Below are positions 1-7,066 of a stretch of DNA of 13,864 bases, in pieces. Below the pieces are notes generated by a model. The model did no database searches. It had not been told where the DNA came from and saw nothing but the letters and a program-made list of their open reading frames with translations. Position 1 is the stretch's first letter. Each line of letters starts with the position of its first letter. The position numbers and the translations under genes were made by a program. Source of the DNA: Acidobacteriota bacterium (GTDB lineage: Bacteria > Acidobacteriota > Thermoanaerobaculia > Multivoradales > JAHZIX01); NCBI GenBank assembly GCA_020439725.1, contig JAGQSE010000301.1:4041-17904 (forward strand), read 5' to 3'.

Positions 1-1757
1 AGCTCGACGAACTGGACGTCGACCTGCTCGAGGTACTCGGGGGCGTTGACGAACACCAGGTCCTCGGTCGAGTTGCCGTCGGTCAGGTAGGCGACGGCGC
101 GGACGTAGGCCAGCGCACCCTCCGGCGGCACCAGCACCGGCTGTGTGTACGGCGGCTGGTAGAGCGTCGCGAGGAGGGTCTCGTTCAAGTAGAACTCGAC
201 GCGCTCGATCGCCTGGCCCTCGGGCGCCGAGACCTCGGCCTCGGCGAGCAGGCTCTGGTGATAGGTCTGGCCCTTGCGCGGCGACACCAGGCGTACCGCG
301 AAACGCTGTCTGCCGGCGTTGACGGTCATCTCGTCGCTGGCGATCTCGCCGCCGGCAGCGTCGTAGCCCACCGCTCGGACGGTCCGGGTCCTGGGCAGGT
401 CACCCAGGTCGACGTCGACGCTGTACGGTGGTTTGGTCTTGGTCAGCACCGATTTGCCGTCGAGGAAGAAGGTGACGTGGTCGAAGCCGTCGCCGGTGGT
501 CAGCGTGTCGAGGCGCATATAGCCGGTCAAGAGCTCGCCGCGGGGCTCGATGAGCTGGATGGTGGTCTCGCCGCTCGAGATGGCGGCGTTGGCCTCGGCG
601 AGGATGCGCGCGGTCTCGGGGTCCTCGGGAGGCGGTGGCGGGGCATCGCGCGCGACCTCGGGGACGGTGAGGGGGCGCTCTTCGCGGTAGAAGCGTCCCG
701 AGTTGAGGTCCTCGACGCGCACGATCAGTCTGTAGTCACCGGGCCGCAATGTGCGCTGGAAGACCATGGGCACCGTCGCACCGGTGACGTCGGCGGCGGG
801 GAAATCGAACTTGTAGCGCCAGGACTCGAAGAGCTCGGAGCCGAGGAGGACCTCGCCGTTGACCAGGAAGTTGTAGGACGAGTAGCCCGCCAGCTCGGCG
901 CGGCCTGCCTGATCGAGGTCGACGGTGAGGACCCCCTGGACGACGGTGCGGCTCTGCTGGCGACCGGGGAAGTCGACCTCTAGCTTGGCGGGCAGCGGCT
1001 CGGCATCCTCGGGAACGTCGGTCGAGTAGGACGAGAAGGTGGCGATCCACTCGCCTTCGGGCGGCTCGGGTTTGGCCTCGATGCGCGACAGGATGAGCGG
1101 GAACCCGGTCTTGCCCTCGTTGAGGGTCCACGCGATGGCGGTGGAGATGAAGCGGCCGTCCTCGCAGAAGCGCTCGATGTCCGCCAGGCTCGGCTGGCCC
1201 TTGGGTCCCTCGTAGGTGCGGTTGAAAAGCTTGTCGAGCCCGTCCTGCGGGTACCACAGCCGGAACTGGCCGACGTCGTAGGGGCGGACGAAGATCAGAA
1301 AGAATTGGAAGCCCACCTGGTCGCTGCCGTCGTAGAACCAGATCTCGCTCGGATGAAAGCGGGTGTCGCACTTGACCACCAGGCGGCGAAGCGGCGGACC
1401 GTTCAGGAGCAGCAGCCGTGCGCGGTCGTCGGTCAAGACCTCGAAGTTGCTTCGAGCGTAGTCCAGACGCTCGTACCAGTTGGTCTTGAACTCGTTGCGC
1501 GCGGTCTCCGGAAACGGGTCGCGGACCTGCCAGAAGCGCCGGATGAAGGCGTCGCGCTGATAGTCCTTCTCGAGCGCCAGGAAGGCGTCGAGCTCCTCGT
1601 TGCTGATCAGCAGCTCGACTTCCGTGAGCCATTGCCGATAGTCCGCACCGAGCTCGGCGATGCGCTTCTGGTCGGCTCGCTTGAAGGCGGCGGCGGAGTG
1701 GGCGAAGAGGAGGGCGACGACGGTGGCGAGAAGGGCGGAGCGGAAGATGGGCTTCAC
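1..1757 (-). CDS. GWxTD-domain exported protein with Ig-like domains (C-terminus beyond the left edge)
   Basis: Partial gene: 585 codons are read without a stop, then it leaves the window. The start is GTG at 1757, with GGAAAGGA about 11 bases upstream. Residues 1-24 form a signal peptide (basic KPIFR, hydrophobic core, AAA before Phe25). Residues about 36-170 match the GWxTD domain: YRQWLTEVELLI, FIRRFWQVRDPFPET, then LLLLNGPP. The signature itself is degenerate, with EVLTD where GWxTD is expected. Residues about 260-365 look like a beta-rich domain. A proline-rich linker (DAPPPPPEDP, about 371-380) leads to two Ig-like repeats at about 398-480 and 487-575, each with a 'F-x-L-[DN]-[GE] ... 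PPY' pattern. In related proteins this layout is often followed by a von Willebrand A domain; that part would lie outside the window and is inference. Likely periplasmic or surface-located; exact role unknown. It is transcribed divergently from the cysteine desulfurase. Confidence 0.85.
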   Translation of the reverse strand, partial: MKPIFRSALLATVVALLFAHSAAAFKRADQKRIAELGADYRQWLTEVELLISNEELDAFLALEKDYQRDAFIRRFWQVRDPFPETARNEFKTNWYERLDYARSNFEVLTDDRARLLLLNGPPLRRLVVKCDTRFHPSEIWFYDGSDQVGFQFFLIFVRPYDVGQFRLWYPQDGLDKLFNRTYEGPKGQPSLADIERFCEDGRFISTAIAWTLNEGKTGFPLILSRIEAKPEPPEGEWIATFSSYSTDVPEDAEPLPAKLEVDFPGRQQSRTVVQGVLTVDLDQAGRAELAGYSSYNFLVNGEVLLGSELFESWRYKFDFPAADVTGATVPMVFQRTLRPGDYRLIVRVEDLNSGRFYREERPLTVPEVARDAPPPPPEDPETARILAEANAAISSGETTIQLIEPRGELLTGYMRLDTLTTGDGFDHVTFFLDGKSVLTKTKPPYSVDVDLGDLPRTRTVRAVGYDAAGGEIASDEMTVNAGRQRFAVRLVSPRKGQTYHQSLLAEAEVSAPEGQAIERVEFYLNETLLATLYQPPYTQPVLVPPEGALAYVRAVAYLTDGNSTEDLVFVNAPEYLEQVDVQFVE

Positions 1758-1855
1758 GACGGCGGCGGTCCTTTCCCCGGGAGATCTTCGAGGGGACGCC
1801 CCGCCGCTGGTGCGACGCTCCTACGGTCATCCCCTTGTCCGCGCTGGCGGGCAGG

Positions 1856-1861
1856 TACAAT
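1856..1861 (+). promoter_or_regulatory. Possible -10 box (TACAAT) of the cysteine desulfurase gene
   Basis: TACAAT differs from the bacterial -10 consensus TATAAT at one position and ends 9 bases before the ATG at 1871. A transcript from it would start roughly 7 bases downstream, giving almost no leader. TTGTCC at 1835-1840 is a weak -35 candidate with a short 15-base spacer. No Shine-Dalgarno sequence lies within 12 bases of the ATG, which fits a leaderless or near-leaderless mRNA. This is read by eye and not confirmed. Confidence 0.4.
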
Positions 1862-1870
1862 AACAGCGAC

Positions 1871-3016
1871 ATGGACGCCCTCTATTTCGACCACAACGCC
1901 ACCACTCCCCTCGACCCGCGGGTGCGGCGGGAGATGATCGCCGCTCTCGAAGGAATCCATGGCAATCCGTCGTCGGCTCACGCCTTCGGCCGCCAGGCGC
2001 GCGCCGCGGTCGCCCGCGCTCGCGGGCAGGTGGCGGAGCTGCTCGGAGCCGCGCCGGACGAGGTGATCTTCACCGCCTCGGGGACCGAGGCCAACAACGC
2101 GGTGATCGCCGATCGGCTGCGCGACGGCGGCGAGGTCGTCTACGCGGCCTTCGAGCACCCCTCGGTGCGCGCCGCCGCGGCCCGCGAGGTGGCGCGCGGT
2201 GCCCACGCCCGGAGCGTGCCGCCGGGGCCGGACGGCGTGGTCTCCGTCGACGCGGTGCTCGGAGCCTTGAGCTCGACCACGCGACTGGTGGTGCTGATGC
2301 TCGCCAACAACGAGCTCGGCACCCTGCAACCGGTGGCCGAGGTGGCGCGTCGGTGCCGCGAGCGAGGCGTCCCGGTGCTCTGCGACGCCGTCCAGGCGGT
2401 GGGCAAAGTACCCGTGCGGGTCGACGAGCTGGGGGTCGACTACCTCACCCTCGGGGGGCACAAATTTCACGGTCCGCTGGGGGGTGCGGCGCTCTGGGTC
2501 CGCCAGGGAGTCGCCCTCGAGGGGCTGCTGGTGGGCGCGGCGCAGGAAGGCGGGCGCCGTGCCGGGACCGAGAACGTCCCGGCCATCGTCGGTCTCGGCG
2601 TCGCCGCGGCGCTCGCCCACGCCGACCTCGGAGACCGGAACCGCTTCCTCGGTGAGCTACGCGATCGCTTCGAGCACCGCCTCGCCGAGCTCCTGCCCGA
2701 GGCGCGAGTGCACTGCGCCGGCTCCCCGCGTCTGCCCAATACCAGCCACGTGGCCTTCCCCGGCGTCCTCGGCCAGGAGCTGATGCGGGTTCTCGACGCG
2801 GAGGGCGTCGCCGTCTCGACCGGCGCTGCCTGTGGTTCGGGCAAGCCCGAGCCCAGCGCGGTCCTCCTCGCCATGGGGATGGACCGCGACGAGGCGCTGG
2901 CCTCGCTCCGCATCTCCTTCGGTATGACCAACACCGCCGCCGAGGTCGACCGCCTGGTCGAGGCCCTGGTCGGCCAGGTGCAGGCTCTCCGCCGACGCAC
3001 GCCGGTCCTGTCCTGA
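1871..3016 (+). CDS. Cysteine desulfurase (NifS/IscS group, PLP-dependent)
   Basis: A 381-residue class V aminotransferase-fold enzyme that takes sulfur from L-cysteine, giving alanine and an enzyme persulfide. Such enzymes feed Fe-S cluster assembly or tRNA thiolation in the cytoplasm. Visible signatures are YFDHNATTP at the N-terminus, GNPSSAH, TASGTEANN (phosphate binding), His96 in FEHPS, Asp172 in CDAVQ, the PLP-binding Lys198 in GGHKFHGP, RRAGTEN, and the catalytic Cys321 in STGAACGSGKPEPS. ATG 1871 is preferred because homologues begin just before YFDHNATTP; a TTG at 1835 would add 12 unlikely residues. The active-site loop reads GAACGSG, where IscS/NifS usually have GSAC[TS]S. No iscU, iscR, suf, nif or tRNA-thiolase gene is visible nearby, so its sulfur acceptor cannot be assigned. 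It converges with rsmI. The family is certain; the subtype (NifS versus IscS) is not. Confidence 0.95.
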   Translation: MDALYFDHNATTPLDPRVRREMIAALEGIHGNPSSAHAFGRQARAAVARARGQVAELLGAAPDEVIFTASGTEANNAVIADRLRDGGEVVYAAFEHPSVRAAAAREVARGAHARSVPPGPDGVVSVDAVLGALSSTTRLVVLMLANNELGTLQPVAEVARRCRERGVPVLCDAVQAVGKVPVRVDELGVDYLTLGGHKFHGPLGGAALWVRQGVALEGLLVGAAQEGGRRAGTENVPAIVGLGVAAALAHADLGDRNRFLGELRDRFEHRLAELLPEARVHCAGSPRLPNTSHVAFPGVLGQELMRVLDAEGVAVSTGAACGSGKPEPSAVLLAMGMDRDEALASLRISFGMTNTAAEVDRLVEALVGQVQALRRRTPVLS

Positions 3017-3046
3017 GGCAAGCCCGATCCGAGCTCAGCGGCGGGT

Positions 3047-3730
3047 TCAGCGATCGCTGGCGCCGCCGAGCACCACGACGAACTCCCCCTTGAGCGCCGG
3101 TCTCCCGCGGAGCGTCTCCAGGAGCTCGGACAGCGGTCCGCGAAGGACCTCCTCGTGGACCTTGGTGAGCTCGCGACACACCGCCGCGGGGCGGTCACCG
3201 AGCACTTCGAGAGCGTCGGCGAGGCTGGCCAGCAGCCGATGGGGAGACTCGAAGACGACGAGGGTGTGGTCGAAGGCCGCGAAGCGCTGGTAGAAGGTGC
3301 GGCGTTTGCCCGACTTGGGCGGTGGGAACCCGCAGAAGGTGAAGGGAAAGGGCGGCAGCGCCGAGACCACCAGCGCCACGAGCACCGCCGACGCGCCGGG
3401 CACCGCCTCGATCGACACGTCGCGAGCCGCCGCTTCGCGCACCAGGACGAAGCCCGGGTCCGAGACCAATGGCGTGCCGGCGTCGCTGGTCAGCGCCACG
3501 GTCTTGCCGTCGTCCAAGGCGGCGAGGATCTGCGGCAGCCGCTGGCGTTCGTTGTGCTCGTGGAGCGACACCAGCGGCCGTTTGATCCCCAGCTGGTGGA
3601 GCAGCCAGCCGGTCCGCCGCGTGTCCTCGCAGGCCACCAGGTCGGCGGCCTCGAGCTCGCGGCGCGCGCGCGCCGACAGGTCGTCGAGATTGCCGACGGG
3701 GGTGGCGACGATGAGCAGACGGCCGGTCAT
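3047..3730 (-). CDS. rsmI: 16S rRNA (cytidine-2'-O)-methyltransferase RsmI
   Basis: A 227-residue SAM-dependent tetrapyrrole-methylase-fold enzyme. RsmI 2'-O-methylates C1402 of 16S rRNA in the decoding centre. Recognisable blocks are LLIVATPVGNLDDLS at the N-terminus, CEDTRRTGWLL, LVSLHEHNE, VALTSDAGTPLVSDPG, VPGASAVLVAL, FCGFPPPKSGKR, FESPHRL, CRELTKVHEE and GEFVVVLGG near the C-terminus. This covers the full family domain; an extra C-terminal domain found in some family members is absent. The ATG at 3730 was chosen because the homology begins there and GGAGG lies 4 bases upstream. The open frame continues upstream for over 100 codons, but that stretch is low-complexity and runs antisense into the next gene. 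It is divergent from the SurA-like gene and convergent with the cysteine desulfurase. Confidence 0.96.
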   Translation of the reverse strand: MTGRLLIVATPVGNLDDLSARARRELEAADLVACEDTRRTGWLLHQLGIKRPLVSLHEHNERQRLPQILAALDDGKTVALTSDAGTPLVSDPGFVLVREAAARDVSIEAVPGASAVLVALVVSALPPFPFTFCGFPPPKSGKRRTFYQRFAAFDHTLVVFESPHRLLASLADALEVLGDRPAAVCRELTKVHEEVLRGPLSELLETLRGRPALKGEFVVVLGGASDR

Positions 3731-3780
3731 GGAGCCTCCGGGGTGGGTTCTCGGCCCGGCTGAGGACACCGGCCGAGGCC

Positions 3781-3820
3781 CGATCATGTCACGCGCGCTA
3801 TGAGATGATCGGCGATCATG
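3781..3820. repeat. CGATCATG direct repeat with an inverted copy between the two units
   Basis: CGATCATG occurs at 3781-3788 and again at 3813-3820, where its last three bases are the ATG of the SurA-like gene. The reverse complement of seven of these bases, ATGATCG, lies between them at 3805-3811. The set covers the likely -10 region (TATGAGATGAT, 3799-3809) of the divergent rsmI/SurA-like intergenic region. It could be an operator or could be chance in a short sequence. Confidence 0.35.
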
Positions 3821-4564
3821 AGCTCTCCTTCGAAGCCCCTCACGCCCTTCCCTCGGCCGCTCGGGGCGCTGCTCCTGGTGGCACTCTCGGTGCTCGTGCC
3901 GGCCGCCCCGTCGCTCCTCGCCCAAGACGGCGGCGCAGCTTCGGCGCAGCTCGAGGACCGGATCCTGGCGGTGGTCGACGAGGACCCGATCCTCGATTCG
4001 GACGTCGAGCGGCTGGTGGCACTCGGCCTGATCGCCCCCAAGCCCGGTGAGAGCGATGACGCCTTCCGGCGCCGCCTGCTCGAGGAGCTGATCGAGCAGC
4101 GACTGCGCTTCCACGCCATCGAACGCTTCGGCTTCGAGGAGGTGCCGGTGGCGGCGGTGGACGAGCAGGTGGCGGCGATCCGCGCACGCTTTCCCGACCA
4201 GGGCTCCTTCGCCGCCGAGCTCGCACGGCTGGGGCTCAACGAACGCGGGCTGCGACAGCTCCTCACCCGCCAGCTGATGGTCCTGACCTATGTCGAGGAA
4301 CGCCTCGGACCGCGGATCTTCGTCCGCACGGAAGAGATCGAGAGCTACTACCGGGACGTCTTGACGCCCAAGCTCAAGGCCGGTGGCGCCGAGGTGCCAC
4401 CGATCGAGGAGGTCCGTGACCAGATCCGGTCGGTGCTCCGCGAACAGCGGCTCAATCAGGAGGTCGAGCGCTGGAGCCAGGAGCTGCGCGACAAGGCCGA
4501 GGTCCGCACCTTCACCGAGCCGCCGGCGGAGCTGCCGCCGGTCCTCGGGACCACGAAACCTTGA
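3818..4564 (+). CDS. Exported SurA-like chaperone, N-domain only (no parvulin domain)
   Basis: A 248-residue protein. Residues 1-35 form a signal peptide (Lys6 and Arg13, hydrophobic 15-31, likely cleavage after SLLA). The mature N-terminus, RILAVVDEDPILDSDVERLV (about 47-66), is the hallmark opening of SurA/PrsA-type chaperones. It is followed by helical segments LLEELIEQRLRFH, VDEQVAAIRARF and LRQLLTRQLMVL, and a second SurA-like element, VRTEEIESYYRD. The C-terminal amphipathic helix (about 190-228, IEEVRDQIRSVL...WSQELRDKAEV) matches the segment that packs back on the SurA core. No parvulin (PpiC) isomerase domain is present, so a pure chaperone for outer-membrane or periplasmic proteins is likely. 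No Shine-Dalgarno is seen before the ATG; TATGAGATGAT lies 9-19 bases upstream, suggesting a short or absent leader. Substrates cannot be named. Confidence 0.85.
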   Translation: MSSPSKPLTPFPRPLGALLLVALSVLVPAAPSLLAQDGGAASAQLEDRILAVVDEDPILDSDVERLVALGLIAPKPGESDDAFRRRLLEELIEQRLRFHAIERFGFEEVPVAAVDEQVAAIRARFPDQGSFAAELARLGLNERGLRQLLTRQLMVLTYVEERLGPRIFVRTEEIESYYRDVLTPKLKAGGAEVPPIEEVRDQIRSVLREQRLNQEVERWSQELRDKAEVRTFTEPPAELPPVLGTTKP

Positions 4565-4580
4565 TCCTCGACGGCGCGAC

Positions 4581-4600
4581 TGGGCCGCTGGCGGCTCCCA
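4581..4600. terminator. Weak hairpin between convergent genes
   Basis: TGGGCCG (4581-4587) and CGG plus CCCA (4592-4600) can pair with a two-base bulge around a four-base loop. It lies in the 42-base gap between the stop codons of the SurA-like gene and the lytic transglycosylase gene. No T-tract follows on either strand, so intrinsic termination is doubtful. Confidence 0.25.
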
Positions 4601-4606
4601 GGAGAG

Positions 4607-6943
4607 TCACTTGGGCGGTGTTCGTGCGCCGCGCCAGGACACCTTGGTGTCGGTGATGGGAATGAAGGTACGGGGCGCCGGTCTTTCGCCGGGGACGTCG
4701 AGCCGGCCTTCGTAGATCTGCTGGTAGCGGTAGAAGCTGCTCGACACCTTGCGCAGGTAGTTCCGCGTCTCCTTGTACCCCACCTTCGTGAAGTACTCCT
4801 CGGGCTCGGGGGAGAAGCAGTAGCTGCGCCACAGGCGGGCGACGGGTTCGCCGGCGTTGTAGGCGGCGATGGCGACATGACGGGCGCCGCCGAACTCGTC
4901 GAGGAGCTGGCGCAGGTAGGCGGCGCCCAGGGCGATCGACAGCTGGGGCGAATAGAGGTCTTCGGAGCTCAACGGACCGTAGCCCATCTTGAAGGCGAGA
5001 TCGCGGGCCGTGGGCATGACGAATTGGGTCAGGCCGCGGGCCGCCGCACCCGAGAAAGCTTCGGGGTTGTAGTGACTCTCCTCACGAATGATCGCCTGCA
5101 GCAGCGCTGCGTCGATGCCGACGTTCTGGCTGTAGCTCCGGATCGTATCCTCGTAGGCGCCGGGATAGAGCAGCTGCTGGAAGAGCTCGGGCAGCATCTC
5201 GAAGGGCAGGTCGTCGGGAACCGACTGGTCGAGGATGCTGGCCAGCCGCAGGCTTTGGTTGTAGGCCCCGCCGCGGGCCAGCAGGTAGCTGCCGGTGAGC
5301 GCCAACGACGGCTCGCTGAGGGGAAAATGCTCGCGGATCGCCGGCGCCCCGTCGCGCCACAGGCCCAGCGCCAGGAGCTGCTCCTCGGGCTGGTCGAGGG
5401 AGGCTTGCCACAGGGGCCACTCGTCGACCGGGACCAGGCTGGCGTCGAGGTAGACCGCCGCGCCGCGCTCACGGTGCAGGGCCTGGACCAAGGCCTTGCC
5501 GGCGGCGGCGCCGGCCGGGGTGCGGTCGCCGAGCAGCAGCCAGGCGGACCGCAGATCGGTGGTGCGGTTCGACCGGGTCAGCTGGAGCGCCTTGCGTCGG
5601 ACGGTGGCGGCCAACGGATCGGTCTCGAGACGGTTTCGGGCAGAGCGCGCCAGGGGATGGTCGGGGGCCTCGCGGAGCGTCGCCAAGTAGTTGTCGACGG
5701 CGCCGTCGAGGTCGCCCTCGAGCTCACGCAGGCGGCCCCGCCAGTAGTGGGCTTCGAGGGCGGTCTCGCGCCCGCCGGCGGCGACGTCGAGCCAGGTTTC
5801 GGCACGGTTCGCGCGCCCTTGGACCAGGTCCGAGGAGGCGAGGAAGAGCGCCGCCCTCGACGCCATGTCGCGCCAGCCGTGCTTGGTCAACAGGAGCGAA
5901 TAGAGCTGGAGCGCCGACGGTTCGTTGCCCGCCCGCCATTCGAGGCGGAGCGCCCCAAACAGAGCGGCATCGGCCCAGCGGCCGTTGGGAGCCGCGTTGA
6001 AGGCCAGACGGAAGCTGTTGGCGGCGTCGCTCCAGCGGCCCAGCAGCTCGAGGCTCCGACCGCGTTGGAACAGGGCCTGGGCCTGTTCGTCGGGGATGTG
6101 GGTCAGGCGCGAGAGCTCTTCGAAGCCCGTGGCGGCCTCGGTGTAGCGGCCCAGCCAGTAGCGGCCTCGGGTCATCGCGTAGCGCGCCTCGTACTCCTTG
6201 TGTTGCGGCAGCTTCCGGCTCGTGGGGGCGGTACTGAGCAGCGCCATCTGGAGATAGTTGACCGAGCGGCTGAACTCGCGCTGTTGGTGCAGCGTCATGC
6301 CGACGACGAGCATCGTCTCGACGTCGCGGGTGGCAGCAGGGCGCTGCGCCACCCATTCGACGGCCTCGCGCGCCACCTCGTCGGTCGAATCCTCCGTGAG
6401 GAGGTCGCGAAAGATCTTCTGGCTCGCGACCTCGTCGCCCAGACGTAGCGAGCAAATCCCCTTGGCGAGATCGAGCTGGCGTCGTTCGGGGGTGGGCAGA
6501 TGTTGCGCGCTGAGACCTTGGAGCACGCGGCAATCCCCTCCGCGAGCGAGGGTGCGGCGCAGCAGCCGCACCGCCGGCGCGACCAGGGGTCTCGGTGGGT
6601 TGCGGGTCAGGAGGGTCGCCACCACCCCGGCCGCGACCTCCGGGTGACCGCCGCGGTCGACCTCTTCGGCGAGCTTGAAGCGCGTGTAGGGCTCGAGGCT
6701 CGGGGCGGAAGAGAAGGCCTGGGAGAAGGACTGGCGGGCCTCGTCGCCACGGCCCAGCTCGGACAGCAGGTGGGCTTGGAGGAAGTCGAGACCGAGACGC
6801 TGGCCGAGCTCGGGCTCGCGGCGAAGGATGTCCTGGGTCTCTTGCAGCGCGTCGGCGTTCTGGCCTTGGAGCTGGAGCTCGACCAGACCGATGCGCGGGT
6901 CGTCGACGGTGAGCGCCAAGGCCAGCAGCAGGGCCCAGCTCAT
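4607..6943 (-). CDS. Soluble lytic murein transglycosylase (Slt family)
   Basis: A 778-residue periplasmic enzyme that cleaves the MurNAc-GlcNAc bond of peptidoglycan to leave 1,6-anhydroMurNAc. The C-terminal SLT domain spans about 604-745. The catalytic acid is Glu622 in REESHYNP; other signatures are GAAARGLTQFVMPTA, LGAAYLRQLLDEFGG, AIAAYNAGEP and ETRNYLRKV. Residues about 30-560 are helical repeats (TPR/superhelical, for example ALFQRGRSLELLGRW and AHYWRGRLRELEGDLDGA), matching the ring-shaped U-domain of Slt70. The start is ATG 6943 with GGAG 9 bases upstream; an in-frame TGA further upstream, with no other start in between, fixes this choice. The first residues, MSWALLLALALT, are hydrophobic but carry no basic residue, so this is an atypical, short signal peptide. 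It lies 123 bases downstream of murA on the same strand, linking peptidoglycan synthesis and turnover. At 778 residues it is longer than the roughly 620-650 of enterobacterial Slt. Confidence 0.93.
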   Translation of the reverse strand: MSWALLLALALTVDDPRIGLVELQLQGQNADALQETQDILRREPELGQRLGLDFLQAHLLSELGRGDEARQSFSQAFSSAPSLEPYTRFKLAEEVDRGGHPEVAAGVVATLLTRNPPRPLVAPAVRLLRRTLARGGDCRVLQGLSAQHLPTPERRQLDLAKGICSLRLGDEVASQKIFRDLLTEDSTDEVAREAVEWVAQRPAATRDVETMLVVGMTLHQQREFSRSVNYLQMALLSTAPTSRKLPQHKEYEARYAMTRGRYWLGRYTEAATGFEELSRLTHIPDEQAQALFQRGRSLELLGRWSDAANSFRLAFNAAPNGRWADAALFGALRLEWRAGNEPSALQLYSLLLTKHGWRDMASRAALFLASSDLVQGRANRAETWLDVAAGGRETALEAHYWRGRLRELEGDLDGAVDNYLATLREAPDHPLARSARNRLETDPLAATVRRKALQLTRSNRTTDLRSAWLLLGDRTPAGAAAGKALVQALHRERGAAVYLDASLVPVDEWPLWQASLDQPEEQLLALGLWRDGAPAIREHFPLSEPSLALTGSYLLARGGAYNQSLRLASILDQSVPDDLPFEMLPELFQQLLYPGAYEDTIRSYSQNVGIDAALLQAIIREESHYNPEAFSGAAARGLTQFVMPTARDLAFKMGYGPLSSEDLYSPQLSIALGAAYLRQLLDEFGGARHVAIAAYNAGEPVARLWRSYCFSPEPEEYFTKVGYKETRNYLRKVSSSFYRYQQIYEGRLDVPGERPAPRTFIPITDTKVSWRGARTPPK

Positions 6944-6960
6944 CGTCTCGATCTCCGGCG

Positions 6961-6976
6961 CAAGCCTCCGGGCTTG
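6961..6976. repeat. Perfect 6-bp hairpin between murA and the lytic transglycosylase gene
   Basis: CAAGCC, a TCCG loop and GGCTTG form a perfect stem. On the minus strand it falls 18 bases before the slt start codon, in the 123-base murA-slt gap. There is no T-tract. It could attenuate or stabilise the message between the two genes. Otherwise the gap shows nothing recognisable. Confidence 0.4.
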
Positions 6977-7066
6977 CCGTCGTCGGAGTCATGAAAGGCT
7001 TGAGGTGGCGGTCCGGCCATCATTCGCAGGTTCGACTAGGTGGCGCCGGGGATGGAAACGTCGGGG

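Noticed and set aside
736..1872. A 378-codon minus-strand open frame
   Set aside because: It overlaps the GWxTD gene in another frame of the same strand. Its product is dominated by Arg, Pro and Ala, whereas the alternative frame gives a signal peptide, family blocks and Ig-like repeats.
3731..4114. N-terminal extension of rsmI
   Set aside because: The frame is open for 128 extra codons, but they run antisense through the SurA-like gene and show no similarity to RsmI. ATG 3730 has GGAGG and matches the family start.
4877..6448. A 523-codon plus-strand open frame
   Set aside because: It lies wholly antisense to the lytic transglycosylase gene, whose product has clear SLT motifs. The plus-strand product is Gly/Ala/Arg-rich with no recognisable domain; long antisense frames are expected at this GC content.
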